In this document: positions 9,219 through 17,903 of the stretch, piece by piece
Numbering within the stretch: the stretch's first letter is position 1
How the letters are laid out: every line of letters starts with the position of its first letter
From: Bog-756 sp963845485
Lineage (GTDB): Bacteria > Actinomycetota > Acidimicrobiia > Acidimicrobiales > RAAP-2
DNA length: 64,000 nt
Assembly: GCA_963845485.1 (NCBI GenBank)
Contig: CAWJSI010000001.1
Span: 310,001-374,000, forward strand
Direction: 5' to 3'
Made by a program: the position numbers and the translations under genes
Notes under the pieces: model-generated
Database searches by the model: none
Seen by the model: the letters and a program-made list of their open reading frames with translations, nothing else
Told to the model about the DNA's origin: nothing

Positions 9219-9324
9219 TTCAAACGACGAATCCTGGCGCGTCAAACGGCGCGTCTTGTCGATTCGACGGTGCGCTTGTGGATTCGAACGGCGGACCCTG
9301 TCGAGTGGAACGCCCGTCCGTGGC
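9217..9324. repeat. Degenerate tandem repeat, five units of about 22 bp
   Basis: Five consecutive units begin at 9217, 9239, 9261, 9281 and 9303 (lengths 22, 22, 20, 22, 22). Each carries a core like TTCRAACGGCG followed by a YCTTGTC-like end. They start at the stop codon of the flavoprotein gene and fill most of the 130-base gap before the end of metY, between convergent genes. The units differ at many positions, so the array is old or only loosely constrained. The two-helical-turn period would allow iteron-like protein binding on one face of the DNA, or a structural/terminator role; neither is shown. Confidence 0.6.
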
Positions 9325-9348
9325 GGCGTGGCGGGCCGTGACGCCGTG

Positions 9349-10623
9349 TCAGCGGGTAGCGCTGGCGAGGGCCTGGTCGAGATCCTCGATGAGGTCGTCG
9401 ATGTGCTCGAGCCCAATAGACAGCCGGATGGTCTCGGGCCGGATACCCGCTGCTGCCCGCTCTGCGTCGCTCAACTGCCGGTGGGTGGTCGAGGCGGGGT
9501 GGATGGCCAATGACTTGGCATCCCCCAGGTTGAGCAACCGTTTGAACAGCCGCAGCGAGTCGAAGAAGGCCAACCCGGCGTCGTAGCCCCCGGTGGCGCC
9601 GAAGGTGATGATGGAGGGAACCCGACCCTTCAGGTAGCGCTGGGCCAGTTCGTAATAGGGGTGGTCGGGGAAGCCGACGAAGCTCACCCACTCCACCCGG
9701 TCGTCACCGGCCAGGTAGTCGGCCACGGCCCGGGCGTTCGACTCGTGTCGGTCGAGGCGGACCGACATCGTCTCCAAACCCTGCAGCAGTTGGAATGCGG
9801 CCAGGGGGGAGAGCGTGGCACCGGTGTTTCGGAGCTGCACCGACCGGGCCCGGACGGTGAAGGGGCGCTCGGGAAAGTCGCGGGCGAAGACCACATCGTG
9901 GAAGGCCGGTTCGGGCTGGTTGAACAGCGGGAACCGCTCGGCGTGCTCGGTCCAGGGGAAGGTGCCACCGTCCACAATGGCCCCACCGAGGGTGGTGCCG
10001 TGGCCGCCTACGAACTTGGTCAGCGAGTGGACGACGACATCGGCACCGTGGCTGATCGGCTTCAACAGGAGTGGGGTGGCGACCGTGTTGTCCACGATGA
10101 GGGGGACGCCACCGGCGTGGGCTACCGCCGAGACGGCCTCCAGATCGACCACGTTCCCGGCCGGGTTCCCGATGGTCTCGCAGAACACCGCACAGGTCTT
10201 GTCGTCGATGAGCGGGGCGATGGATTCGGCCCGGTCGTCAGGGGCGAAGCGGACCTCGATCCCGAGGGTGGGCAGGACATGGGCGAAGTAGGTGAAGGTG
10301 GCGCCATACAGCTGGGGGGCCACCACGAAGTTGGAGCCAGCCGTGGCCACGGTGAGCACCGCGTAGCTGACCGCAGCCATCCCCGACGAGACCACGAGGG
10401 CGGCCGTCCCTCCCTCCAGGGCGGCGATGCGTTGCTCCAGGACGTCGTTGGTGGGGTTGTTGATGCGGTTGTAGTGGAATCCAGGAACCTCGAGGTCGAG
10501 TACGGCACTGGCATGCTCGGCGTCGATGAAGTCGTGGGCCACCGTCTGGTAGATGGGTACCGCCACAGCCCGCGTGCTGTCGGGTGTGTAGCCGCCATGG
10601 ATGGCTATGGTCTCGTCGCGCAC
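9349..10623 (-). CDS. metY: O-acetylhomoserine sulfhydrylase (homocysteine synthase)
   Basis: A 424-residue PLP enzyme of the Cys/Met metabolism family that joins sulfide (or methanethiol) to an O-acylhomoserine to give homocysteine. The PLP lysine is K203 in HSLTKFVGGHGTT, the pyridine-nitrogen Asp is D178 in LIVDNTVATP, and the substrate-binding YNRINNPTNDVLEQR is near residue 51. Length and the FHYNRINNPT form fit MetY rather than cystathionine synthase (MetB/C). The GTG start lies four bases after the metA-like stop, with GGGAGG ten bases upstream, so the two are one operon. Confidence 0.92.
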   Translation of the reverse strand: MRDETIAIHGGYTPDSTRAVAVPIYQTVAHDFIDAEHASAVLDLEVPGFHYNRINNPTNDVLEQRIAALEGGTAALVVSSGMAAVSYAVLTVATAGSNFVVAPQLYGATFTYFAHVLPTLGIEVRFAPDDRAESIAPLIDDKTCAVFCETIGNPAGNVVDLEAVSAVAHAGGVPLIVDNTVATPLLLKPISHGADVVVHSLTKFVGGHGTTLGGAIVDGGTFPWTEHAERFPLFNQPEPAFHDVVFARDFPERPFTVRARSVQLRNTGATLSPLAAFQLLQGLETMSVRLDRHESNARAVADYLAGDDRVEWVSFVGFPDHPYYELAQRYLKGRVPSIITFGATGGYDAGLAFFDSLRLFKRLLNLGDAKSLAIHPASTTHRQLSDAERAAAGIRPETIRLSIGLEHIDDLIEDLDQALASATR

Positions 10624-10627
10624 GGGA

Positions 10628-11599
10628 TCACCGCCTCCCGACTGGGACCGTGGCCAGCCAGTTGGCGTACAGCCGGGTGGCCACTGAGCGCCAGCCCCAC
10701 GGGGCTCGGCCCTCCACGCCGGCAAAGGGGAACGATTCGAAGAGGGCGGGGTCCCGCTCTCCGCCGGTGATGCGGCGTTGGAGCTCCTCCAGCTGGGCCA
10801 TGTCCTCGGGTGCCGCACAGTGCGACGGGAGCACGGGGAGGTCCTCACGCTCGTGGCGCACGAACCGACGAAGGTCCCGCTGGTACTCGCGGAGCAGGCT
10901 GGTAGGTCCGTACTCGGGGTGGGCCTGAACCAAGACCACATCGCAGCGCTGCACCCGGCGCGTGGCCACACTCCACCCGACCGTCTCGGACTCGAGCGGG
11001 ACGTCCCACCCTGCCGCCCGCACCCTGTCGGTGGAGACGGTGCTCACGCGGGAGTGGGGCAGGAACACCGACCGACCCATTCCCACCGTCATCGGATCCC
11101 CCGGCCGGGTCTGTTGGACGAAGACACCCGTGCACTTGACCGGGAGCGATTCGCGCTCCAAGCCGTCGAAGACGGTGAGGGCGGAGTGGGCGGACAGACA
11201 GGACAAGAGCATTGACGGCACCGCCCCGCTGGCCCAGGTCAGCAGTCGGGTGAGGTCCTCCCAGATGGGCTCGTCCTCGAGCCTCGGCTCGACGGGATTG
11301 GCCCCGGTGACGATGACCATGTGGGGCGGGTGCTCGTAGAGGTCGGCCACGGGGCGGTACCGCTCGGCGATCCGGAGGGCGGTGGCGTCGCCACGCGGGA
11401 CACCAGGCATGGCGTAGAGGCGAACGTCGAGGTCCTGATCGCCCGATCCCACGTCGAGCAGGTCGAGGAACTGGCCCTCGGTCTGCACAAAGGCCCCGTC
11501 GGGCATGTTGTTAACCAGGGCACAGGTCCACCGCTGACCGCCCGTGACGTCGGCGTCCGCGTAGCCGGCCACCGGCGTGTCGATGTGGGAAACCACCAT
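10628..11599 (-). CDS. Homoserine O-acyltransferase, MetA/HTS type
   Basis: A 323-residue member of the glutamine-amidotransferase-like homoserine O-succinyl/acetyl-transferase family, which acylates homoserine in methionine synthesis. The GANPVEP segment (99-105) matches the GAPVE region of MetA, C134 lies where the nucleophile is expected (LSCLSAHSAL), and QAHPEY supplies H227 and E229. The C-terminal HPEYG..SLLREYQRD also fits. The sequence around the nucleophile departs from the usual CWGAQA, so this is a divergent member; whether it uses acetyl- or succinyl-CoA cannot be read here. The start is uncertain: ATG at 11599 is chosen, GTG at 11626 is possible. It is operonic with metY. Confidence 0.82.
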   Translation of the reverse strand: MVVSHIDTPVAGYADADVTGGQRWTCALVNNMPDGAFVQTEGQFLDLLDVGSGDQDLDVRLYAMPGVPRGDATALRIAERYRPVADLYEHPPHMVIVTGANPVEPRLEDEPIWEDLTRLLTWASGAVPSMLLSCLSAHSALTVFDGLERESLPVKCTGVFVQQTRPGDPMTVGMGRSVFLPHSRVSTVSTDRVRAAGWDVPLESETVGWSVATRRVQRCDVVLVQAHPEYGPTSLLREYQRDLRRFVRHEREDLPVLPSHCAAPEDMAQLEELQRRITGGERDPALFESFPFAGVEGRAPWGWRSVATRLYANWLATVPVGRR

Positions 11600-11618
11600 G
11601 TCCTGGTATCGGCAGCCG

Positions 11619-11645
11619 CGGCCCACTTCCTAAAGGAGCGGGCCG
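11619..11645. promoter_or_regulatory. Stem-loop at the 5' end of the metA-like gene
   Basis: CGGCCCACTTCC and GGAGCGGGCCG form a nearly complete stem with a TAAA loop. On the metA-like transcript the stem holds the only Shine-Dalgarno-like GGAAG and the alternative GTG start at 11626, so it could gate translation. The 210-base divergent gap shows no recognisable SAM riboswitch core. The function is an inference. Confidence 0.35.
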
Positions 11646-11808
11646 AATTGTGTCGATAGAGGTACAGGCGGCCCGCTTTGCGGCGTGCACGTCGGTGTCC
11701 CTGGTGGCCGTCGACGTCTGCGTCCATCAGGGTCCACGCCAACGAGGAGACAGGCCGGACGGGACGGTGCAGCAGCGCCTCGTCGGCCACGAGAAAGGAC
11801 CGATCGGC

Positions 11809-12999
11809 ATGCCCGTGGAGATCATCGGGATGGTGGGCACGAGAGATGCCTCGGAGATCAAAGGACCGCTGGTCGACGGACCGGTCGTCGACTGGACGGA
11901 CGGACCGGTCATCGATCCCGGCTATCTGGTGGAGATCTCCCGGGCCCACGAGGATGCCGGCTTCGACCGGGTGCTGGTCGGCTACGGAGCCGTGGGCCCG
12001 GAGGGCTGGGCGGTGGCCTCGTCGGTCCTGCACAACACCCGGCATCTGAAGGTCCTGGTGGCCCACCGGCCCGGTTTCGTCCAACCCGCACTCCTGGCCC
12101 GTAAGGCGGCCACCCTCGACCACTTGACCGGTGGCGGTCGCATCGCCATCCACTTCATCACCGGCGGCGACGAGGCCGACCAGCGACGTGAGGGCGACTT
12201 CGTTCCCCACGACGCCCGCTACCGCCGCACCGGTGAGGTCATGTCGGTCGTGCGGCGGATGTGGGAAGAGACCTCGCCCTTCGATTACGACGGGGAGTTC
12301 TTCCGCTACGAAGGCGCCTTCACCTCGGTGAAGCCGGTCTTCCCCGGAGCCATTCCCTTCTACTTCGCCGGAGCGTCGCCCGCCGCCATTGAGGTGGGTG
12401 CGGCCGAGGCCGACGTCTACGCCTTCTGGGGTGAACCCCGGGCCGCCGTGGCCGACCGCATGAGCTCGATCGTCGAGGTGGCCGAACGGGCCGGACGTCA
12501 GCTCCGCTTCAGCATCTCACTGCGTCCGATCATCGCCGACACCGAGGACGAGGCCTGGGAGAAGGCCGAGTGGATCGCCGAGGAGACGGCCAGGCGCATC
12601 GAACTGGCCAAGGAACGGATGGCCGGGAACAAGGAGAGTTACGAGGGCCTCGGAGGTGGGGCCAACGCCACGCTCTCAGTCGACCGTGACACCTCGGGCA
12701 CGACATCGGTGGGACGCAAGCGCCTCATCGCCATGTCGGCAGAGCGAGAGGTCTACGACGAGCGACTCTGGATGAAGGTGGCCAACCTCACCGGGGCCGC
12801 GGGGAACTCGACGGCATTGGTGGGCACGCCCGAACAGGTGGCCGAGGCCATGTTGCGCTACTACGACCTCGGCTGCACCACGTTGCTCCTCAAAGGATTC
12901 GACCCCGTGCCCGATGCCATCGAATTCGGCAAGGAGCTCCTGCCCATGGTCCGGGAAGGTGCCGAACACCGCGCCGAGGTGCGACCGCTAACCGCCTGA
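11809..12999 (+). CDS. LLM-class flavin-dependent monooxygenase, SsuD-like
   Basis: A 396-residue luciferase-fold enzyme similar in length and order to alkanesulfonate monooxygenase (SsuD) and related FMNH2-dependent enzymes that cleave C-S or C-N bonds. Marks include the RAHEDAGFDRVLVGYG helix, LDHLTGGGRIAIHFITGG, and YRRTGEVMSVVRRMW. The ATG follows AAAGGA by about nine bases; earlier in-frame starts would add an implausible Arg/Gly-rich leader. It is transcribed away from the methionine operon and shares its promoter region, so a role in obtaining sulfur from organosulfonates under the same control is plausible but inferred. Confidence 0.85.
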   Translation: MPVEIIGMVGTRDASEIKGPLVDGPVVDWTDGPVIDPGYLVEISRAHEDAGFDRVLVGYGAVGPEGWAVASSVLHNTRHLKVLVAHRPGFVQPALLARKAATLDHLTGGGRIAIHFITGGDEADQRREGDFVPHDARYRRTGEVMSVVRRMWEETSPFDYDGEFFRYEGAFTSVKPVFPGAIPFYFAGASPAAIEVGAAEADVYAFWGEPRAAVADRMSSIVEVAERAGRQLRFSISLRPIIADTEDEAWEKAEWIAEETARRIELAKERMAGNKESYEGLGGGANATLSVDRDTSGTTSVGRKRLIAMSAEREVYDERLWMKVANLTGAAGNSTALVGTPEQVAEAMLRYYDLGCTTLLLKGFDPVPDAIEFGKELLPMVREGAEHRAEVRPLTA

Positions 13000-13077
13000 G
13001 CACGGCCCTCTTCTACTGTCACACCCGGCGCCGGCCGCACCGGGTGGTGGCGAACCCGGTGTCGTAGTCTTCGGACC

Positions 13078-13560
13078 ATGGCACGACTCGACATACCCGT
13101 GGGCGAGGGCGGCGACGCCGTCCAGCTGTGGTCCCTCCGACCGGAGATGGGTTCCGCGGTCAACCGTCTGGTGGACGCGGCCTACAACAAGAGCATCATT
13201 CCGACCCGCGAGCGCGAGGCGGCTCGCATGCGCATCGCCCAGCTGAACGAGTGCACGGTGTGCCTGGCCTTCCGGGCCGACACGGTCAAGGCCCAGGGTC
13301 TCACCGAGGAGTTCTACTGTCACGTCGGCACACACGACGGGGCCGCGGCTTTCACCCCGCGGGAGGCCATGGCCATCGAGTACGCCGAACGGTTCGCCAT
13401 CGACCACTTGAGCATCGACGACGAGTTCTTCGCCCGGTTGCGGGCGCTCTTCACCGACCCCGAGATCCTGGACCTCACCATCTGTCTCTCGGCCTTCTTG
13501 GGACTGGGACGGACGCTTCGCGTACTCGGGATCACCGAGACGTCGCTCACCGACGTCTAG
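13078..13560 (+). CDS. Carboxymuconolactone decarboxylase/AhpD-family protein
   Basis: A 160-residue all-helical protein of the CMD/AhpD family. The redox pair in NECTVCLAFRAD fits the CxxC of AhpD-type peroxidase partners rather than true lactone decarboxylases. It probably acts in the cytoplasm as a thiol-dependent antioxidant or unknown decarboxylase-fold enzyme. The ATG at 13078 is well placed 78 bases after the preceding gene. It converges on a cupin gene 29 bases away. No substrate can be assigned. Confidence 0.8.
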   Translation: MARLDIPVGEGGDAVQLWSLRPEMGSAVNRLVDAAYNKSIIPTREREAARMRIAQLNECTVCLAFRADTVKAQGLTEEFYCHVGTHDGAAAFTPREAMAIEYAERFAIDHLSIDDEFFARLRALFTDPEILDLTICLSAFLGLGRTLRVLGITETSLTDV

Positions 13561-13588
13561 GCCTGCGGCCGGCCCGTCGGCCGATTGC

Positions 13589-13954
13589 CTATTCCGACCC
13601 CGGTCCGACCAGATGGTGCAGTTCGGACACGGGCTTCGAGATGGGCCTGGTCATGTCGGCCCGCCGCACGCTGAATCCGAAGACGGCGCGGTAGGACGAA
13701 CTCCCCGAGCGGTGCACAATCCGTGAAGGCTGTTCGACGCGCGACCCGGGTCCGCACACCAGCATGGTGCCGTCCTCGTACACCGTCTCCAGGGTGCCGT
13801 CGAGAACAAAGGCCACCGCTTCGTAGTCGTGCCAGTGGAACTCGGTCACTTCGGCGGGAACCTCGTACTCCACGGCCTCCCAGCCGCGGGCGCCGATCTC
13901 GGCCACGGCTTCATCGCTGGTGGTGAAGTGCCCCTCGGTCACGGTGTAGCGCAC
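13589..13954 (-). CDS. Cupin-domain protein
   Basis: A 121-residue single-domain cupin. The metal-binding strands show FHWHDYEAVAFVLDGTLETVYEDG (His pair and Glu in the first motif) and a second motif near IVHRSGSS. Small cupins of this kind bind a metal and may be dioxygenases, isomerases or sensors. The GTG start is set by a clear AAGGGGG six bases upstream; the frame stays open far upstream but that is not coding. It lies tail to tail with the CMD-family gene and 68 bases after the membrane-protein gene on the same strand. Confidence 0.8.
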   Translation of the reverse strand: MRYTVTEGHFTTSDEAVAEIGARGWEAVEYEVPAEVTEFHWHDYEAVAFVLDGTLETVYEDGTMLVCGPGSRVEQPSRIVHRSGSSSYRAVFGFSVRRADMTRPISKPVSELHHLVGPGSE

Positions 13955-14022
13955 GGCCAACCCCCTTGTGCCTGCTGATCCGATGGGGTCATGGTACCCA
14001 TCGCCGGGACGAGGAGGCTCGG

Positions 14023-15282
14023 TCACACGCCGAGAAGGAAGTGGCGGAGCTGGTTGGTGATGAAGAGCACGTCGAGCGGCGGCACGACAGCCAGGTAGAC
14101 GGCCAGGGCGGGAAGCCAGTGCGAGAGGTGGACCCGTCCTGTCGATGGCGCTTTGGGCACCCTGTCCACGCCGAGCGCCGTCGGCGGCGCCGAGAGGACG
14201 GTGAAGGCCTGGACGACCAACCACGAGGCCCCACACTCGGCGAACCACCGGACCCAGTCGAATCCGGTGGCAAAGAGGAAGGCGGTGGTGAGGGTGACCG
14301 TGGCGGCCAGGCCGATCCCGAGCCCCTGGTTCCCCGGACGGCTGAACGTGGCCCACAGCTGCGGTCGGACCCACCAGACGATCCACGCCACCTGCAGGGT
14401 GACGAGGATGACACCGAGCACCAAAGTGTCGGCCTTGGCCGAGCCAGGGATAGCCCCGACCTGGTCGGCGGCCGTGCCGATGGAGTTGGCCAGATAGGTG
14501 AACACGGTGTTTCCCACGAAGTGGTAGCCGCCCACATCGGACTCGAGAGCCCGCACCCGTCCGGTGGACGGCATGCCGTAGGCGAGCAGGGCGACGGTGG
14601 CGACCAACGGTGGGGCAGCAACGGCCCCGAGTCGGGCGGCCAGTGTCCGACCGAGCCCCGGGCGCCCGCCGACCGCTTTGCCGTCGGGGCCGAGGGTGGC
14701 CACGGCTACCAACACGAGGGCCCAGGGGACCTGCACGAGGACCACGTCCTCGTGTACCAGCACCAAGAGGGCGAAGCCGAGCCCGAAGGCGACCATCCAG
14801 GCGAGCACGGCACGGGACGCGCCGACGAGCACGACCCCGAGCCCGACGAGGAGGACGACGCCGAGCAGGTCTGGGCGACGGTCGATGAGCAGGAAGTCGA
14901 TGGTGAAGGGCGTCGCCACCACCAGGACGGCCATGGCGTAGGAACCCGACGATCCCCGGCGGATGAGCAGTTCGGCCAGGACGAGGACCGCGCCGATGGC
15001 CAGGGCGACGACGACGTCGGCGGTGATGTCGACCTCGCCACGGGTGGGTACCCCGAAGAGCAGGTGGAGACCTTCGCCGAGCAGGCCCCGCCGGACGAAG
15101 CCGTGGCGGTAGGTCACCAGGTAGTAGGACTCGGTGAACTGCACGTTGCCCGCCGGCACGCGGTCGACCATCCCCTGCAGTACCTGCAGCAGGGCGAGCA
15201 ACGCAACGAAGCCGCGCACCTCGGCTGCCGACCAGCCCCCTGCAGCACCCACACCTCCGCCGGACCGCCGCAACGACGCCAT
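14023..15282 (-). CDS. Polytopic membrane protein of unknown function
   Basis: A 419-residue protein with roughly ten hydrophobic segments. Near the first one is the conserved-looking stretch ESYYLVTYRHGFVRRGLLGE, a pattern seen in uncharacterised bacterial membrane proteins that may resemble lipid-linked sugar transferases of the GT-C type (tentative). A charged loop RRPDLLG follows a predicted helix. The ATG at 15282 was chosen because the 54 extra upstream residues look non-coding (Arg/Ser/Gly-rich); no strong ribosome binding site is visible. It is divergent from the secreted-protein unit at 15426. I do not recognise a specific family. Confidence 0.65.
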   Translation of the reverse strand: MASLRRSGGGVGAAGGWSAAEVRGFVALLALLQVLQGMVDRVPAGNVQFTESYYLVTYRHGFVRRGLLGEGLHLLFGVPTRGEVDITADVVVALAIGAVLVLAELLIRRGSSGSYAMAVLVVATPFTIDFLLIDRRPDLLGVVLLVGLGVVLVGASRAVLAWMVAFGLGFALLVLVHEDVVLVQVPWALVLVAVATLGPDGKAVGGRPGLGRTLAARLGAVAAPPLVATVALLAYGMPSTGRVRALESDVGGYHFVGNTVFTYLANSIGTAADQVGAIPGSAKADTLVLGVILVTLQVAWIVWWVRPQLWATFSRPGNQGLGIGLAATVTLTTAFLFATGFDWVRWFAECGASWLVVQAFTVLSAPPTALGVDRVPKAPSTGRVHLSHWLPALAVYLAVVPPLDVLFITNQLRHFLLGV

Positions 15283-15425
15283 CGCCGCAGTCTTGCATCG
15301 GTGGGCCGGGCCGCCCCGCCCGAGGCTTCTGCTGATGTCGGTGATCGCAAGTGAATGGTCGGCCGTACGTCCTAGCGAGGAGCACTCACGAGCTCGAGGA
15401 CTGACGAAACGCGAGGAACCGCCCC

Positions 15426-16208
15426 ATGACAAGTCTGCACGCACCCGCCCGCCGACACCGCCGCGGAGGCCGGTGGACGGCCGGAGGCGCCTCGGTCCTC
15501 CTCGCCTCGTCCCTGTTCGTCATAGCGGCCACGCTTCCGGCCGCCGCAGGTTCCCGTCGACCTGCCACGGTCGATGTGGTGAAGACGGCGGGTCCGTTGG
15601 GCACGGTCTTCGTCTCGGGCAAGGGCCGCACGCTCTATGTCGATATCCACGACCGAGCCAACCACGTCACCTGCACGGCGAGCTGCGCCCGGTCGTGGCC
15701 GCCGCTCTTGTTGGCCCGAGGAGTCACCCGGCCGGTGCCCGGCCGCGGTGTGCAGGGTCTCGGCACGGTCCGTCGTCCCGGCCACCGGTTGCAGGTCACG
15801 TGGCACAAGAAGCCGCTCTATCTGTTCGCCGGGGATGTCCGTCCCGGCCAGATCAACGGTCAGGCCGTAGGGGCCGCCTTCTTCGTGATCACGTCGAAAG
15901 GTGTGCTCCAGTCGGCGCCGTCGACCTCGACCTCGTCCCCTGCGGTCCCGGCGACGGGCACGACTGTCGCTCCCACCGGCGGGAGCCCTGCCCCCTCCGG
16001 ACCCACCTCGCAGGCGCCAACCATCGGCTCGGGGGCTTCGGGAACCCCGGCGGTCCCACCGGCGACCAGCCCTCCGCCCACCAGCCCACCGGCCACGAGC
16101 CCTCCGGTCCCGAGCCGTCCGCCGGTCACGAGCCCGCCGACCACGAGCCGCCCTCCGACCACCAGCCCTCCCACGACGGCCCCGGCGGGCGGTGGAGTGG
16201 CCTACTGA
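15426..16208 (+). CDS. Secreted 'Yx(FWY)xxD' repeat protein (COG4315/PF03640-like) with Pro/Thr tail
   Basis: A 260-residue exported protein. Residues 20-41 form a signal sequence ending in an Ala-rich cleavage site. The mature domain (about 45-160) has two halves typical of COG4315: LYVDIHD followed by CTASCARSWPP, then PLYLFAGD fitting Yx(FWY)xxD. Residues from about 165 are a long Pro/Ser/Thr linker that would span or coat the wall, ending in GGGVAY. The family is of unknown function. AGGA lies eight bases upstream of the ATG. A paralogue follows 100 bases downstream. The shared C-terminal Ala-Tyr end of both proteins is unexplained. Confidence 0.8.
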   Translation: MTSLHAPARRHRRGGRWTAGGASVLLASSLFVIAATLPAAAGSRRPATVDVVKTAGPLGTVFVSGKGRTLYVDIHDRANHVTCTASCARSWPPLLLARGVTRPVPGRGVQGLGTVRRPGHRLQVTWHKKPLYLFAGDVRPGQINGQAVGAAFFVITSKGVLQSAPSTSTSSPAVPATGTTVAPTGGSPAPSGPTSQAPTIGSGASGTPAVPPATSPPPTSPPATSPPVPSRPPVTSPPTTSRPPTTSPPTTAPAGGGVAY

Positions 16209-16220
16209 CCAGGGAGTACT

Positions 16221-16254
16221 CCGGGGAGACGGATCCGGTGATCCGTTCTCCCGG
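16221..16254 (+). terminator. Strong stem-loop between the two secreted-protein genes
   Basis: A 15-base stem (CCGGGGAGACGGATC against GATCCGTTCTCCCGG, two mismatches) with a CGGT loop begins 12 bases after the stop of the first secreted-protein gene. There is no U-run, as is common in high-GC actinobacteria. It may terminate or attenuate transcription, so the second gene may have its own promoter in the 55 bases that follow. Confidence 0.55.
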
Positions 16255-16309
16255 CTGAGCCGTACTGCTGGAGAAGGGAAACCCGCAACAGCAGTGGAAC
16301 AGGAGCACC

Positions 16310-16876
16310 ATGCCGAGACATCGAACGAAGCCGACCGCCACCTCGCGAGTGTCACAGCGCCTCGTCGCCACGGCCGTGGGGCTCCTCGGTGTCACGACCC
16401 TGGTGGCGGGAACCGTCGTGCTCCCCGGCGCCGCCGGTGCCGCCGTCACCAAGACCACGGTGACCAGCGCGCACAGCAAGACGTGGGGGACGATCCTCAC
16501 GCTCAGTTCCGGGATGACCGTCTACCGCCTCACCGCCGACTCCAAGAACAAGAGTGTCTGCACCGGAACGTGCGCAAAGATCTGGCCTCCCGTGGTGCTG
16601 GCCAAGGGCCAGACGACGCCGGCAGGCAAGGGGATCAGCGGGCTGGGGTCGATCAAGCGGGCCGACGGAACCATCCAGGTGACCTACAAGGGCGTGCCCC
16701 TCTACCGCTTCGTGGGTGACCACAAGGCCGGGCAGGCCACCGGCAACGTGAAGGACACCTGGGGCCAGTGGTGGGTCGTGAACCCGGCGCATCCGACCGC
16801 CACGCCGACCGCTTCCACATCGTCGGGGTCGGCGAGCACGCCGACCACCGTCGCCGGCTCGGGGGCGGCGTACTGA
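16310..16876 (+). CDS. Secreted 'Yx(FWY)xxD' repeat protein, paralogue of the preceding gene
   Basis: A 188-residue exported protein with a signal sequence (about residues 18-45, ending AGAAGA), then the same COG4315-type domain: TVYRLTAD, CTGTCAKIWPP with the paired cysteines, and PLYRFVGD matching Yx(FWY)xxD, ending in WWVVNP. A short Ser/Thr/Pro tail finishes with GSGAAY. A clear AGGAG is four bases before the ATG. The next gene starts four bases after its stop, so it heads the unit with the desaturase-like enzyme, DoxX, sigma and anti-sigma genes. The biochemical role is unknown. Confidence 0.82.
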   Translation: MPRHRTKPTATSRVSQRLVATAVGLLGVTTLVAGTVVLPGAAGAAVTKTTVTSAHSKTWGTILTLSSGMTVYRLTADSKNKSVCTGTCAKIWPPVVLAKGQTTPAGKGISGLGSIKRADGTIQVTYKGVPLYRFVGDHKAGQATGNVKDTWGQWWVVNPAHPTATPTASTSSGSASTPTTVAGSGAAY

Positions 16877-16880
16877 TCCA

Positions 16881-17903
16881 TTGACCATCGCCCCATCCCC
16901 CCGCGCCCCCTCTCACAGGGCTCCGGTCCACCCGTTACCGCTCGCCGCGGCTACGGGTGGACCGGCCCGCGCCGTCGGCTGGATCGGCGTCGTCGGCGTG
17001 ACCGCTGGCGTGGCGTGGCTCGGCGCGGTGGGAACGAGCACCCTCGTGGGAGCGGGCGACCTGTCCTCGGCCCTGGCCACGGCCCAGGGCAGGACCGTCG
17101 GGCCGGCGTTGGTTGTGGTGGTCGCGGCGCTGTTCGTTGCCGAGCGCCTATGGCCGGCCGTCCCTCGCCCCGCCCTATCCCGCGCCCACGTGGTCGATGC
17201 CGGCTACCTCGTCCTGTTCGCCGTGGTGGTGGTGCCCCTGCTCACCCTGGTCGAGACGGGCTTCGCCGTCGAAGTGGGACGACACGCCCGCTTCCTCTTG
17301 GTGAGCAGGCTCTCCCTCGTCCCCCAGGTCGTGGTGGTGGGAGTGATCCTGGTCGGGATCGATGCCATGAACTGGCTGGCCCATGTGGCCAATCACCGGT
17401 CGGTGTCCCTCTGGAGGCTCCACGCGCTGCACCACTCCCAAGAGGACATGAGCGTGTTCACGACATTCCGGACCCACCCCCTCGTCCACGCCACGTATCT
17501 GGGCGCGCTCCTCCCGGCCCTCATCCTCGGAGCCAGCGGCGCGGTGCCGGCGACGGCGTTGATCGTCTACGGCTGCCTGGTCACCCTGCCGCACGCCAAC
17601 CTCGGGTGGCGCTTCGGTCCATTCGGCCGGGTCCTGGTCAGCCCGGCGTACCACCGGCTCCATCACGCCCGAGACGCCATCGACCCCCGGGGCACGGTCA
17701 ACTTCGGCTTCGTCCTGGTGTGCTGGGACCAGCTGGCCCGGTTGGCCCTGTTCCCGACGGCCGGACCCCCGATCGCCACCGGCCTTCTCGGGCGGACGGT
17801 TCCGGTCGAACAAGAGGCGGCGGAGCGAGGGTCGGTTCGCCTGGTCTGCGCCCAACTCGTCCAGCCGTTCCGCCGGAGCGCACCGATGGTGGGTTCCTCA
17901 TGA
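16881..17903 (+). CDS. Sterol desaturase/fatty-acid hydroxylase superfamily membrane enzyme
   Basis: A 340-residue di-iron membrane enzyme candidate. Several hydrophobic segments surround the His clusters HVANH, HALHH and YHRLHH, the pattern of the FA_hydroxylase superfamily that hydroxylates or desaturates lipids. The N-terminal start is uncertain: TTG at 16881, four bases after the previous stop, is used, and a later GTG is possible. Its stop overlaps the DoxX start (ATGA). Its place between secreted proteins and a sigma/anti-sigma pair suggests a lipid or carotenoid-like membrane modification under envelope stress control (inference). Confidence 0.78.
   Translation: MTIAPSPRAPSHRAPVHPLPLAAATGGPARAVGWIGVVGVTAGVAWLGAVGTSTLVGAGDLSSALATAQGRTVGPALVVVVAALFVAERLWPAVPRPALSRAHVVDAGYLVLFAVVVVPLLTLVETGFAVEVGRHARFLLVSRLSLVPQVVVVGVILVGIDAMNWLAHVANHRSVSLWRLHALHHSQEDMSVFTTFRTHPLVHATYLGALLPALILGASGAVPATALIVYGCLVTLPHANLGWRFGPFGRVLVSPAYHRLHHARDAIDPRGTVNFGFVLVCWDQLARLALFPTAGPPIATGLLGRTVPVEQEAAERGSVRLVCAQLVQPFRRSAPMVGSS

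Noticed and set aside
9217..9324. CRISPR-like array
   Set aside because: Units are directly abutting, short (22 bp) and degenerate, with no spacers between them and no cas genes in the window.
11600..11808. SAM riboswitch upstream of the methionine operon
   Set aside because: No SAM-I, SAM-II or SAM-IV core could be recognised on either strand; only a simple stem-loop is visible.
16221..16254. Attachment site or transposon end
   Set aside because: The inverted repeat is a single compact hairpin just after a stop codon and fits a terminator; no transposase or integrase is present.
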